A stretch of 47,888 nucleotides of DNA from Propionibacteriaceae bacterium (GTDB lineage Bacteria > Actinomycetota > Actinomycetes > Propionibacteriales > Propionibacteriaceae): contig JAIRYW010000044.1 in the NCBI GenBank assembly GCA_031267645.1, positions 1-47,888 of the forward strand, in the 5' to 3' direction. Numbering within the stretch: position 1 is the first letter of the stretch; each line of letters begins with the position of its first letter. Of this stretch, positions 34,454 to 42,281 are shown in pieces. The notes beneath the pieces were generated by a model that saw nothing but the letters and a program-made list of their open reading frames with translations, was not told where the DNA came from and ran no database searches. Both the position numbers and the translations under genes were made by a program.

Positions 34454-35500
34454 TCAGCCCAAGCGGTCCAAGATGGCGTCTGTCACGGCGGTGGTGGGGC
34501 GGGACGGCTGGCCCAGCTGGGCCGCGATGTCGGCCTCCACAGCGGTCCGGATCGAGTCGGCCGGCTGGGCCAGGCCCAGATGGTCGAGCATCATGGCTCC
34601 GGACAGGATGGCCGCTCGCGGGTCGGCCAAGCCCTGGCCGGCGATGTCGGGGGCGGAGCCGTGGACCGGTTCGAACATCGACGGCCACTGGCCCGAGACG
34701 TTGATGTTGGCGCTGGCGGCCAGCCCGATGCCGCCGGTCACGGCGGCCGCCTCGTCGGTCAAAATGTCGCCGAACAGGTTGTCGGTCACGACGACGTCGA
34801 AGCGGGACGGGTCTCTCACCAGCCAGATGGTGGCGGCGTCGACGTGGAGGTAGTCGGTCACGACGTCGGGGTAGTCGGCCGCCAGCTGGTCGACCAGACG
34901 GCGCCAGAGCCCGCCGGCGTGGACCAAGACGTTGTGTTTGTGCACCAGGGTCAGGTGTTTGCGGCGGCGCTGGGCCAGGTCGAAGGCGTAACGCACCACC
35001 CGCTCGACGCCGAAGGCGGTGTTGATCGAGACCTCGGTCGCGACCTCCTGGACGGTGCCGCCCCGGAAGACGCCGCCATTGCCGGAGTAAAGGCCCTCCG
35101 TGCCCTCGCGCACGACCACGAAGTCGATCGTCCGGCCGGCCACCACCGACTGGGCCAGGGGGGTCGGCACCCCGGGGTAGAGCTTGGACGGGCGCAGGTT
35201 GACGGCCTGGTCGAACTCGAAACGCAATTTCAGCAAGAGGCCGCGTTCGAGCAGACCGGACGGGATGGTGCTGGAACCGGGAGCGGCTCCCACCGCCCCC
35301 AACAAGATGGCGTCGGCCTGGGCCAGCCGCGCCATGGTGTCGGCGTTCAAGACTTCGCCGGTGTCCAGCCAGTGTTGGGCCCCGAGGTCGTGATGGACGT
35401 AGGACAGGTCGGGGCAGACCCGGTCCAACACGCGCAGCTCCTGGGCCACCACCTCGGGCCCGATGCCGTCTCCGCCGATCACGGCGATGGTTTTGGTCAT
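34454..35500 (-). CDS. leuB: 3-isopropylmalate dehydrogenase
   Basis: A 348-aa NAD-dependent oxidative decarboxylase acting on 3-isopropylmalate (leucine) and, in citramalate-using organisms, on 3-methylmalate (isoleucine). Family motifs are clear: the start [30 protein letters not shown] with the substrate-binding Arg, and [30 protein letters not shown] with the metal-binding Asp residues. The gene is divergent from the Gfo/Idh gene across 82 nt. The ATG has no ribosome site but a TAGGCT box six bases upstream, suggesting a leaderless mRNA. With cimA, ilvE and ilvBNC in the window it belongs to branched-chain amino acid synthesis. Confidence 0.96.
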   Translation of the reverse strand: MTKTIAVIGGDGIGPEVVAQELRVLDRVCPDLSYVHHDLGAQHWLDTGEVLNADTMARLAQADAILLGAVGAAPGSSTIPSGLLERGLLLKLRFEFDQAVNLRPSKLYPGVPTPLAQSVVAGRTIDFVVVREGTEGLYSGNGGVFRGGTVQEVATEVSINTAFGVERVVRYAFDLAQRRRKHLTLVHKHNVLVHAGGLWRRLVDQLAADYPDVVTDYLHVDAATIWLVRDPSRFDVVVTDNLFGDILTDEAAAVTGGIGLAASANINVSGQWPSMFEPVHGSAPDIAGQGLADPRAAILSGAMMLDHLGLAQPADSIRTAVEADIAAQLGQPSRPTTAVTDAILDRLG

Positions 35501-35506
35501 GGCAGA

Positions 35507-35512
35507 AGCCTA
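35507..35512 (-). promoter_or_regulatory. -10 box of leaderless leuB
   Basis: On the minus strand TAGGCT is followed by six bases (TCTGCC) and then the leuB ATG, with no Shine-Dalgarno sequence. The expected start site is at or next to the A of the ATG. Confidence 0.55.
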
Positions 35513-35570
35513 GGCCCGTCGGCCGGCTGGGCGGCGGCGGTCCACTCAGCGGAGCCTGGTCTCAGCGGAC

Positions 35571-35576
35571 TAAGCT
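35571..35576 (+). promoter_or_regulatory. -10 box of leaderless Gfo/Idh gene
   Basis: TAAGCT is followed by CACCGC and the ATG at 35583, with no Shine-Dalgarno sequence. It is the same arrangement as for leuB on the other strand, 59 bp away. Confidence 0.55.
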
Positions 35577-35582
35577 CACCGC

Positions 35583-36599
35583 ATGACCGCGCTCGACCTC
35601 GTGCCCGACCCCATGGCCGCTCCCGCCCTCGCTTGGGGCATCCTGGCCCCGGGCGGCATCGCCCGCCGCTTCGCCAGCGAGATCCCTCGTCACACTCAGA
35701 GCCGGATCCTGGCCGTGGCCTCGCGCGACGCCGGCCGAGCGGCCGAGTTCGCCCGCCAGTTCGGCGTCCACCGGGCCTACGGCTCGTACCAACAGCTAGT
35801 CGAAGACCCCGACGTCGACGCCGTGTACATCGCCAGCCCCCACTCCGAACACGCCGCCCACGCCGAATTGGCCCTCCTGGCCGGCAAGCCCTGCCTGGTC
35901 GAGAAGGCCTTCGCCGTCAACGCCGCCCAGGCCCGTCGCGTCTTCGCCCTGGCCCGCTCCCAGCGGCTCTTCTGCATGGAGGCGATGTGGGCCCGCTTCC
36001 TGCCCCATTACGCCGCCCTGCGGAAGCTGGTCGCCCAAGGCCGGTTGGGGCAGATCTTGGGGCTGTTGGCCAGCCACGCCCAAGCCCTCGACCCCGATCC
36101 GACGGCTCGGCTGTGGAACCCGGCCCTGGCCGGCGGCGCTCTGCTCGACCTGGGGGTCTACCCGCTGTCGCTGGCTCAGATGTTGCTGGGCCGGCCCGAC
36201 CGGGTCCAGGCCCAGGGACAGCTGACCGACACCGGCGTCGACCTGTGGGAGTCGATCACCTTGACCTACGGCCGGACCTGGGCCGTCCTGACCAACGACA
36301 TGGCGGCCTCCGGGGCCAACCAGGCCTCCATCATCGGCAGCCAGGCCCGGGTCGACATCCCCGGCTGGTTCTATCCGCCGGCCGACCTCGAACTGACCGA
36401 GGTCGGGGGACGGACCGAGCTCTGGTCCACCAAGGTCGAGGGCGGTTTCCAGTTCCAGGCGGCCGAGGCGGCCCGCCAGATCAAGGCCGGCGCCTTGGAG
36501 TCCGACGTCATGCCCTGGCGCGACACCGTCGAGGTGCTGGAGACGGCCGACCAGGTCCGTCGCCAGCTTGGTCTGCGCTATCCGGGCGAGTCCGAATGA
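35583..36599 (+). CDS. Gfo/Idh/MocA-family oxidoreductase
   Basis: A 338-aa NAD(P)-dependent dehydrogenase. The N-terminal Rossmann domain carries WGILAPGGIARRFASEI (about residues 18-34), and VYIASPHSEHAAHAELALLAGKPCLVEKAFA holds the family's E-K-A/P motif (here EKAF). MEAMWARFLPHY is typical of trans-1,2-dihydrobenzene-1,2-diol dehydrogenase-like members. The substrate is unknown; a sugar or cyclic diol is usual. It is followed by ilvE after a 15-nt gap. It probably has a leaderless mRNA. Confidence 0.9.
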   Translation: MTALDLVPDPMAAPALAWGILAPGGIARRFASEIPRHTQSRILAVASRDAGRAAEFARQFGVHRAYGSYQQLVEDPDVDAVYIASPHSEHAAHAELALLAGKPCLVEKAFAVNAAQARRVFALARSQRLFCMEAMWARFLPHYAALRKLVAQGRLGQILGLLASHAQALDPDPTARLWNPALAGGALLDLGVYPLSLAQMLLGRPDRVQAQGQLTDTGVDLWESITLTYGRTWAVLTNDMAASGANQASIIGSQARVDIPGWFYPPADLELTEVGGRTELWSTKVEGGFQFQAAEAARQIKAGALESDVMPWRDTVEVLETADQVRRQLGLRYPGESE

Positions 36600-36601
36600 G
36601 A

Positions 36602-36607
36602 TAGCCT
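36602..36607 (+). promoter_or_regulatory. -10 box of leaderless ilvE
   Basis: TAGCCT lies inside the 15-nt gap after the Gfo/Idh stop, 7 nt before the ilvE ATG at 36615. There is no Shine-Dalgarno sequence in the gap, so ilvE can be transcribed apart from its upstream neighbour. Confidence 0.55.
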
Positions 36608-36614
36608 CACTGCC

Positions 36615-37709
36615 ATGTCGATGCCATTCCCACTCGTCCCTGAGGTCGCGACCGCCCCAGCCGAGGAGATCGCCCGGATCCTGTCCGATCCGGGCTTCGG
36701 CATTCACTTCACCGATCACATGGCGCAGGCGACCTGGACCGAGGCCGCCGGCTGGCACGACGATCGCATCGAGGGCTACCACGCCCTGGCCCTGGCTCCG
36801 GCCGGCGCCGTCTTGCACTACGGCCAGGAGATCTTCGAGGGCCTCAAGGCCTACCGGCGCCACGACGGCTCGGTCTGGCTCTTCCGCCCCGACATGAACG
36901 CCGCCCGGTTCAACCGTTCGGCCGACCGCATGACCTTGCCCCAGCTGCCACCGGAAGACTTCGTGACCGCCGTCCGACGGCTGGTCGAGATCGACCAGGC
37001 CTGGGTGCCGGACGCCACCGAGATGAGTCTGTACATCAGGCCCTTCATGTTCGGCTCGGAGCAGTTCCTGGGCGTGCGTTCAGCCGCCGAGGTCACCTTC
37101 GTCGTCATCGCCAGCCCCTGCGGGCCCTATTTCGCCGACGGCGTCTCACCGGTCAAGATCTGGATCTCGACCGATCTGTCGCGGGCCGGCCAGGGCGGCA
37201 CCGGCGCGGCCAAGTGCGGCGGCAACTACGCCGCCAGCCTGCTGGCCGGCCGCCAGGCCCATCGGCAAGGCTGCAGCCAGGTCCTCTTCACCGACGCGGC
37301 CGACCACGAATGGCTGGAGGAGTTGGGCGGCATGAACGTCTTCCTGGTAACCAGCGACGGCCGGCTCCTGACCCCCCCCACCTCCGGCACCATCCTGGAC
37401 GGCATCACGCGCGACTCGGTCATGGCCTTGGCCCCCCAATTCGGCCTGACCGTGCAGGAACGGCCGATCTCCTTGAGCGAACTGCTGGCTGGCATCGGCT
37501 CGCAGGACGTGGTGGAGGCCTTCGCCTGCGGCACGGCCGCCGTCATCACCCCGATCGGGGCCTTCCGCTTGGAGCGCGAGGGCCAGATCGAAGAATTCCA
37601 CTTGCCTTCGCCCTTCGGACCGAAGACCGCCGACTTGAGACGCCGACTGGTCGACATTCAATGGGGTCGTACGACCGACCAGTTCGGTTGGACGACCCGC
37701 GTCGCCTAA
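36615..37709 (+). CDS. ilvE: Branched-chain amino acid aminotransferase
   Basis: A 364-aa PLP enzyme of fold type IV (class IV aminotransferase) that interconverts branched-chain 2-oxo acids and Leu, Ile and Val with glutamate. The catalytic lysine is expected in the segment GTGAAKCGGNYAASLLAGRQA. HYGQEIFEGLKAYRRHDGSVWLFRPDMNAARFNRSADR and EELGGMNVFLV are diagnostic, and CGTAAVITPIG is the C-terminal phosphate-binding part. The length fits the actinobacterial/type II form. It completes the last step of the pathways begun by ilvBNC at the left end and cimA next door. Confidence 0.96.
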   Translation: MSMPFPLVPEVATAPAEEIARILSDPGFGIHFTDHMAQATWTEAAGWHDDRIEGYHALALAPAGAVLHYGQEIFEGLKAYRRHDGSVWLFRPDMNAARFNRSADRMTLPQLPPEDFVTAVRRLVEIDQAWVPDATEMSLYIRPFMFGSEQFLGVRSAAEVTFVVIASPCGPYFADGVSPVKIWISTDLSRAGQGGTGAAKCGGNYAASLLAGRQAHRQGCSQVLFTDAADHEWLEELGGMNVFLVTSDGRLLTPPTSGTILDGITRDSVMALAPQFGLTVQERPISLSELLAGIGSQDVVEAFACGTAAVITPIGAFRLEREGQIEEFHLPSPFGPKTADLRRRLVDIQWGRTTDQFGWTTRVA

Positions 37710-37764
37710 TTCCATAGCGCCCAGTCGATTCAGTTCTTCACTTTCCCGACCGAGAGGTTCCATC

Positions 37765-39333
37765 ATGTTTCCCAGCCTGCCCCCAGACTTCCATCTCTTC
37801 GACACCACCCTGCGCGACGGCAGCCAGCAGGAGGGCATCCACCTGACGCCGCACGACAAACTGCGGCTGGCCCGGCTGCTAGACCGCTTCGGCGTCACCC
37901 ACATCGAGGGCGGCTGGCCGGGGGCCAACCCGTCCGACACCGCCTTCTTCGCCGAGGCGGCCCGCTCCCTGCGTTTGGAGAAGGCCACTCTGGTGGCCTT
38001 CGGCTCGACCCGCCGAGTCGGCTGGAGGGTCGACCAAGACCCTCTGACCGAGGCCTTGGCCGAGGCTGGCGCCGAGATCTGTTGCATCGTGGCCAAATCC
38101 CACGTCCGCCACGTCCGGGACGCCCTCAAAACCACACTGGAGGAGAACTTGGACATGGTCCGGCAGACGGTCGAACATCTGCGCGGCTTGGGCAAACATG
38201 TCTTCGTCGATTGCGAACACTTCTTCGACGGCTACCTGGCCGATCCGGGGTACGCCTTGGCAGTGGTCGCCGCGGCCGCCCAGGCCGGAGCCGAGGTGGC
38301 GGTGCTGTGCGACACCAACGGCGGCATGGTGCCGCGGCAGATCGCCCAGGTGGTGGAGCAGGTCCTGCCCCAGGCCCCCAAACTGGGCATCCACTGCCAC
38401 AATGACACCGGCTGCGCCGTGGCCAACACCTTGGCCGGGGTGGAAGCCGGCGTCAGCCACGTCCAGGGCACCGTCAACGGTTACGGAGAGCGCACCGGCA
38501 ACGCCGACCTGACCACCGTGGTGGCCAATCTCCAGCTCAAGTACGGCTGGGACCTGGTCAGCGCCGAGTCCCTGCGCCACCTGACCCAGCTGAGCCAGTC
38601 GGTGGCCGAGATCGTGGGCCAGCACTCCTTCGCCCGTCAGCCCTACGTCGGCGCCTCGGCCTTCGCCCACAAGGCCGGCCTGCACGCCTCGGCCATCAAG
38701 GTCGACGCCGACCTCTACCAGCAGATCGACCCCGCGACGGTCGGCAACGACATGCGCATGCTGATCTCGGACATGTCCGGACGGGCCAACGTCCAGATCA
38801 AGGCCGAGCAATTGGGCCACGACCTGTCCGACCCCGAGTTGGCCGGCCGGGTGGCCGAGGAGGTCAAGCGCCGGGCCGCCGCCGGGTACTCCTACGAAGC
38901 GGCCGATGCCTCCTTCGACCTGTTGGTGCGCCGCCAGTTGGACCAGGCCCCGGATTTCTTCCGGGTCGTCAACTGGCGGGTCGAGACCGATCAGGACGAG
39001 GCCAGCCAGGCCGTCCTGCGAGTGTCCCGGGGCGACCAGGCGGCTCGGCTCTACGTGGGGGAGGGCAACGGGCCGGTCAACGCCCTGGACCAGGCCCTGC
39101 GCCGGGCCCTGACCCCGCTCTACGCCGTGGTGGCGGAATTCGAACTGATCGACTACCGGGTCCGCCTGCTGGACGACGGCCACGGCACCGACGCCATCAC
39201 CCGGGTCCTGATCGACACCGAGCACGCCGGACGGACCTGGACCACGGTCGGGGTGGGCGAGAACATCATCGAAGCCAGTTGGGAGGCTTTGGTCGACGCC
39301 ATCGACTATGGTCTGATCCTGGCCCTGGGCTGA
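37765..39333 (+). CDS. cimA: (R)-citramalate synthase
   Basis: A 522-aa enzyme condensing pyruvate and acetyl-CoA to citramalate, the first step of the threonine-independent isoleucine pathway. The DRE-TIM metallolyase barrel starts with FDTTLRDGSQQEGI (substrate and metal residues), followed by EGGWPGANPSD, VLCDTNGGMVP and GIHCHNDTGCAVANTLAGVEAG with the metal-binding HxH. A C-terminal regulatory domain of the LeuA type follows (about residues 385-520). The EGGWPG motif and overall length place it with CimA rather than isopropylmalate synthase. The start at 37765 has GAGAGG 7 nt upstream. It supports isoleucine synthesis together with LeuB, IlvBNC and IlvE. Confidence 0.93.
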   Translation: MFPSLPPDFHLFDTTLRDGSQQEGIHLTPHDKLRLARLLDRFGVTHIEGGWPGANPSDTAFFAEAARSLRLEKATLVAFGSTRRVGWRVDQDPLTEALAEAGAEICCIVAKSHVRHVRDALKTTLEENLDMVRQTVEHLRGLGKHVFVDCEHFFDGYLADPGYALAVVAAAAQAGAEVAVLCDTNGGMVPRQIAQVVEQVLPQAPKLGIHCHNDTGCAVANTLAGVEAGVSHVQGTVNGYGERTGNADLTTVVANLQLKYGWDLVSAESLRHLTQLSQSVAEIVGQHSFARQPYVGASAFAHKAGLHASAIKVDADLYQQIDPATVGNDMRMLISDMSGRANVQIKAEQLGHDLSDPELAGRVAEEVKRRAAAGYSYEAADASFDLLVRRQLDQAPDFFRVVNWRVETDQDEASQAVLRVSRGDQAARLYVGEGNGPVNALDQALRRALTPLYAVVAEFELIDYRVRLLDDGHGTDAITRVLIDTEHAGRTWTTVGVGENIIEASWEALVDAIDYGLILALG

Positions 39334-39340
39334 CCTCCGC

Positions 39341-39346
39341 TATGGT
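39341..39346 (+). promoter_or_regulatory. -10 box of leaderless hypothetical gene
   Basis: TATGGT lies 6 nt before the ATG at 39353, in the 19-nt gap after cimA. There is no Shine-Dalgarno sequence. Confidence 0.5.
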
Positions 39347-39352
39347 GTCGCC

Positions 39353-39994
39353 ATGACTGGCACCGACCCGGACCCTGCCGGCTTCGAGCCGTTGAACGGC
39401 CCATCGGCCTGGCGGATCTATCCTGACGCCGCGGCTGCGGCTGGCCCCTTGGAGCCGGAGGCCGACCTCAGAGAGGTGGTCTGGGCCCCGGAGGCGGTTC
39501 CGCCGGCTCCGGCGGGGGTGTCGGCCGACCTCTACCAGGCCTGGCGCCAGGCCGTCTCGGCCGGACAGAGCGAAGACAACCCGATGGTCATCCAGCCCGG
39601 CAGCGGCCAGGTCAAGCGGGAGGGCAGCTGGAGCGTGCCGCCCTACCTGCTGCTGAGGGGCGGCATGGGCTCCATCGAGCTCGACTTCCGTCAAGCCGTG
39701 CCGCTCAGCCCGGTCGTGGTGGTCGACGTCAGAGGCGGCCTAGGAACTATTAAGTTGCTTTTGCCGGCTGGCTGGGCGGCCCATGGCGACGGTCTGGCCC
39801 GCGGCTTGGGCAGTTGCCGGATCAAGGTCGAGGACACTCCGGCGGCGGGCCTGCCCTTGCTGATCGTGCGCGGCCGACTCGATGTCGGCTCTTTCACGGT
39901 GCGCCACCCGACCGCTCGGGAGGATCGCAAACTGGCCAAGCGGCTGGCCCGTCAGGCCGAGAAGCTGGCCCGTCGGACCGCGCCCTGGCGTTGA
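39353..39994 (+). CDS. Conserved hypothetical protein, DUF1707/LiaF-like C-terminal fold
   Basis: A 213-aa soluble protein. After a Pro/Ala-rich first half, the region from about residue 95 has repeated beta-strand patterns (LRGGMGSIELDFRQA, VDVRGGLGTIKLLLPAGW, RGRLDVGSFTVRHP). These resemble the beta-helical C-terminal part of actinobacterial DUF1707 and cell-wall stress LiaF-like proteins. The end is Lys/Arg-rich. There are no membrane segments or signal peptide, and no function is assigned. It sits between cimA and a fumarylacetoacetate hydrolase-like gene and has its own leaderless-type promoter. Confidence 0.65.
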   Translation: MTGTDPDPAGFEPLNGPSAWRIYPDAAAAAGPLEPEADLREVVWAPEAVPPAPAGVSADLYQAWRQAVSAGQSEDNPMVIQPGSGQVKREGSWSVPPYLLLRGGMGSIELDFRQAVPLSPVVVVDVRGGLGTIKLLLPAGWAAHGDGLARGLGSCRIKVEDTPAAGLPLLIVRGRLDVGSFTVRHPTAREDRKLAKRLARQAEKLARRTAPWR

Positions 39995-40076
39995 GTCGCC
40001 GCCGGGTGGGGCGGCCGGTCCGCGCGGCGCCCGATCCCAGGTCGGGCCGGGACGGGTCGGGCGGCCCGGGCAGCGA

Positions 40077-40082
40077 TAGGCT
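40077..40082 (+). promoter_or_regulatory. -10 box of leaderless FAH-family gene
   Basis: TAGGCT is followed by CACCGAC (7 nt) and the ATG at 40090, with no Shine-Dalgarno sequence. Confidence 0.55.
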
Positions 40083-40089
40083 CACCGAC

Positions 40090-40893
40090 ATGAGAATCGC
40101 GCGCTACTCCATCGGCGACCAGATCCGTTACGGCACCGTCGAACTGGCCGAGGACGTCGGCCAATTCCCCGACAGCGTGGCCGACCTGTCGGGCGACCCG
40201 GTGGTCGAACCGGTCAAGCTGACCGGGGCCCGTCATCCGCTGTCCGAGGTCCGCCTGCTGGCTCCCGTCCTGCCCCGCTCCAAAGTGATCGGCATCGCCC
40301 GTAGCTATCTGCCCGCCGTCGGAGCCGAAGACCCGGCCCCTGGCCAACCGCCCCAGGTCTTCCTCAAGCCCAACACCTCGGTGATCGGGCCGGACGATCC
40401 CATCGTCATCCCCCGACTCAGCCAAGACACCGGTCTGGAAGGCGAGCTGGCCGTCGTGATCGGCCGGATCTGCCGTCAGGTGCCCCTCGAACGGGTGCCC
40501 GAGGTCGTCTTCGGCTACACCGTGGCCAACGACGTGACGGCGCGCGACCTGTTCGGTCCCGACCTGCCTTGGGGCGTGGCCAAGGGCTTCGACGACTTCA
40601 CTCCGCTGGGTCCCTGGATCGTCACCCACCTGTCGTTGGAGGAGGTCTCCAACCTGACCATCACGACCACGGTGGACGGCCAGGTGACGCAGCATGGCAC
40701 CACCAAGCAGCTGCGGCGGTCGGTGGCCGAGTTGGTGTCTTATCTGTCCCAGGTCATGACTCTGCTGCCGGGCGACCTGGTGTTGACCGGCACGCCGCCC
40801 GGAGCCTGCCAGATCCAGCCCGGCCAGCGGCTGGAAGTGACGATCGAGGAGATCGGCCGCTTGTCCAACCCGGTCATCGCGCAGGAGGCCTGA
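40090..40893 (+). CDS. Fumarylacetoacetate hydrolase family protein
   Basis: A 267-aa metal-dependent hydrolase or decarboxylase of the FAH fold. Conserved motifs: KVIGIARSYLPAVGAE, PQVFLKPNTSVIGP, GLEGELAVVIGR (the acidic metal ligands), FGYTVANDVTARDLF, AKGFDDFTPLGPW and LTGTPPGA. Actinobacteria commonly have this gene next to gltX. Here the following gene is a CPBP protease, with tRNA-Glu and tRNA-Gln close by. The exact substrate (for example oxaloacetate or an acylpyruvate) is not visible. The ATG at 40090 was chosen for the MRIARYSIGDQ start and the TAGGCT box upstream. Confidence 0.9.
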   Translation: MRIARYSIGDQIRYGTVELAEDVGQFPDSVADLSGDPVVEPVKLTGARHPLSEVRLLAPVLPRSKVIGIARSYLPAVGAEDPAPGQPPQVFLKPNTSVIGPDDPIVIPRLSQDTGLEGELAVVIGRICRQVPLERVPEVVFGYTVANDVTARDLFGPDLPWGVAKGFDDFTPLGPWIVTHLSLEEVSNLTITTTVDGQVTQHGTTKQLRRSVAELVSYLSQVMTLLPGDLVLTGTPPGACQIQPGQRLEVTIEEIGRLSNPVIAQEA

Positions 40894-41811
40894 GTGGCGG
40901 ACCGCACCAGGCCAGCGGTCGGCGCGACCTACCCGGTGGCCCTGGTCGACCCGGCGGCCGCCTCCGCGGGGACGGCGGGCCGGATCCAAGGACTGGTCCA
41001 GTTCGTCATCGGATTGTCCGCCTACGCCGCCGTCTTCCCGCTGGTCAACTCGGGGTTGATCGACCTGGGCTGGCTGTTGGGAGGCGGCCCGGAGACGCTG
41101 TCCGATTATCGGGCCGAGGCTGAGTCCTTCGCCCGCCCGATCGGCCTGGTGGCGGCCCATCTCGGCCTGGCCTCCCTGGTGCTGGTGGTCTGGGCGCTCT
41201 ACCGCTTCCTACACCACCGGGGCCTGACCTGGTTGTGGTCGGTCATGCCGGGAGTGCGCTGGCGTTACGCCCTGGCCTGTCTGCTGGTCGCCTTGCCCGT
41301 CTTCGCCCTGGCGGCCGTTTGGGCGGTCGGCTCCCACCCGACCTGGCAACCGCCCAGTCAGTGGGGCTGGTACCTGGCCGCCATCGTCTTGACCTCGCCG
41401 CTGCAAGCTCTGGGCGAGGAGGTCATGTTCCGGGGCTACCTGCTGCAAGCCCTGGGCACGGTGGTGCGTCAGCCCTGGTTCGCCATCGTCGGCTCGGCCG
41501 GGCTGTTCGCCTTTTTCCATGGCACGCAGAACCCCTGGCTGTTCGCCAGCCGCTTCGCCTTCGGGCTGCTGGCCGGCCTGCTGGTCTGGCGCACGGGCGG
41601 CCTGGAGGCTGGCGTGGTGGCCCACACCGTCAACAATCTGGCCGCCTTCGGACTGGCCTTGTTCAGCGGCGATCTGACTGGCGTCCGGGCCGTCAGCGCT
41701 TTGAGTTGGCAGGAGGGGCTGCGCGACCTGGTCGTCTTCGCCGCCTTCGCTCTGGGGGCCTGGCTGCTGGCCCGCGCCATGCGCCTGCCCTGGCGCGTGG
41801 CGCCGGAGTAG
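40894..41811 (+). CDS. CPBP-family intramembrane metalloprotease
   Basis: A 305-aa polytopic membrane protein with about eight hydrophobic segments. The CAAX-protease/bacteriocin-processing motifs are present: ALGEEVMFRGYLLQAL (EExxxR, metal-binding), LFAFFHGTQN (second motif His) and VVAHTVNNL (third motif). GTG 40894 directly follows the previous stop (TGAGTG) and has AGGAGG at 40883-40888, so it is coupled to the FAH-family gene. The substrate is unknown. Confidence 0.88.
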   Translation: MADRTRPAVGATYPVALVDPAAASAGTAGRIQGLVQFVIGLSAYAAVFPLVNSGLIDLGWLLGGGPETLSDYRAEAESFARPIGLVAAHLGLASLVLVVWALYRFLHHRGLTWLWSVMPGVRWRYALACLLVALPVFALAAVWAVGSHPTWQPPSQWGWYLAAIVLTSPLQALGEEVMFRGYLLQALGTVVRQPWFAIVGSAGLFAFFHGTQNPWLFASRFAFGLLAGLLVWRTGGLEAGVVAHTVNNLAAFGLALFSGDLTGVRAVSALSWQEGLRDLVVFAAFALGAWLLARAMRLPWRVAPE

Positions 41812-41848
41812 ACCGCTGCCGGGGCCGGCTCGTCCCCTGGCCGGGCCC

Positions 41849-41954
41849 CGCCTGACGCCCGGGGCCGAGTTCGCCTCGGGCCGCTGTCCGTCTTCCGCCT
41901 CCGCTAGGAGGGGTCTTCGCGCGCCTGACGCCCCGGGCCAGTTCGCCTCGGCCG
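41849..41954. repeat. Imperfect direct repeat pair between the CPBP gene and the tRNAs
   Basis: About 35 bp at 41849-41883 (beginning CGCCTGACGCCCGGGG) recur as about 33 bp at 41922-41954 (beginning CGCCTGACGCCCCGGG), both ending in a TTCGCCTCGG-type block. The copies differ by small indels. No open frame covers them. The function is unknown; they may be remnants of a duplicated 3' structure. Confidence 0.5.
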
Positions 41955-41977
41955 CCCGCCCAACCCGGAAAAGCGTT

Positions 41978-42016
41978 CGGACCCCTAGTCAGAAGGTGTT
42001 TCTGACTAGGGGTCCG
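41978..42016 (-). terminator. Terminator of the tRNA-Gln/tRNA-Glu transcript
   Basis: A perfect 17-bp stem pairs 41978-41994 with 42000-42016 around a 5-nt loop, ending 6 nt from the 3' end of tRNA-Glu on the minus strand. On that strand the stem is followed by AACGCTTTTCC, a short T run. It is very stable and well placed as an intrinsic terminator. Confidence 0.8.
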
Positions 42017-42022
42017 ACTCGG

Positions 42023-42095
42023 TAGCCCCGACGGGATTCGAACCCGCGCTACTGCCTTGAGAGGGCAGCGTGCTTGGCCGCTACACAACGGGGCC
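42023..42095 (-). tRNA. tRNA-Glu (CTC)
   Basis: On the minus strand a 73-nt cloverleaf starts GGCCCCG and ends CGGGGCT plus discriminator A. The anticodon stem CTGCC/GGCAG encloses the loop CTCTCAA, giving anticodon CTC (codon GAG). The T arm has GGTTCGAATCC. It lies 26 nt downstream of tRNA-Gln on the same strand and shares a terminator with it. The 3' CCA is not encoded. Confidence 0.93.
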
Positions 42096-42121
42096 CAAGC
42101 CACGGTCCTAGGACCGTCGCG

Positions 42122-42193
42122 CTGGGGTACTAGGACTCGAACCTAGACTAACGGAACCAGAATCCGCTGGGCTGCCAATTACCCCATACCCCA
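42122..42193 (-). tRNA. tRNA-Gln (CTG)
   Basis: On the minus strand a 72-nt cloverleaf has acceptor stem TGGGGTA paired with TACCCCA and discriminator G. The anticodon stem GCGGA/TCCGT encloses TTCTGGT, giving anticodon CTG (codon CAG). The T arm contains GGTTCGAGTCC. It is the first gene of a two-tRNA unit followed by tRNA-Glu. The 3' CCA is not encoded. Confidence 0.93.
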
Positions 42194-42281
42194 TGGGGGC
42201 ATCGTCAGATGCCGAGGAGAAACTCTAGCCGACGGCCGGGACCGGCTCAACTCGCGGCCGAGCCGGGCGGGTCGAACCCCG

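Noticed and set aside
34394-36604. Long plus-strand open frame across leuB and the Gfo/Idh gene
   Set aside because: It is antisense to leuB and out of frame with the Gfo/Idh gene, both of which have strong family motifs. The translation has no recognisable domain.
41978-42016. Perfect 17-bp palindrome as an attachment site or mobile-element end
   Set aside because: Its position just after tRNA-Glu on the same strand and the short T run make a transcription terminator the simpler reading. No integrase or second copy is seen.
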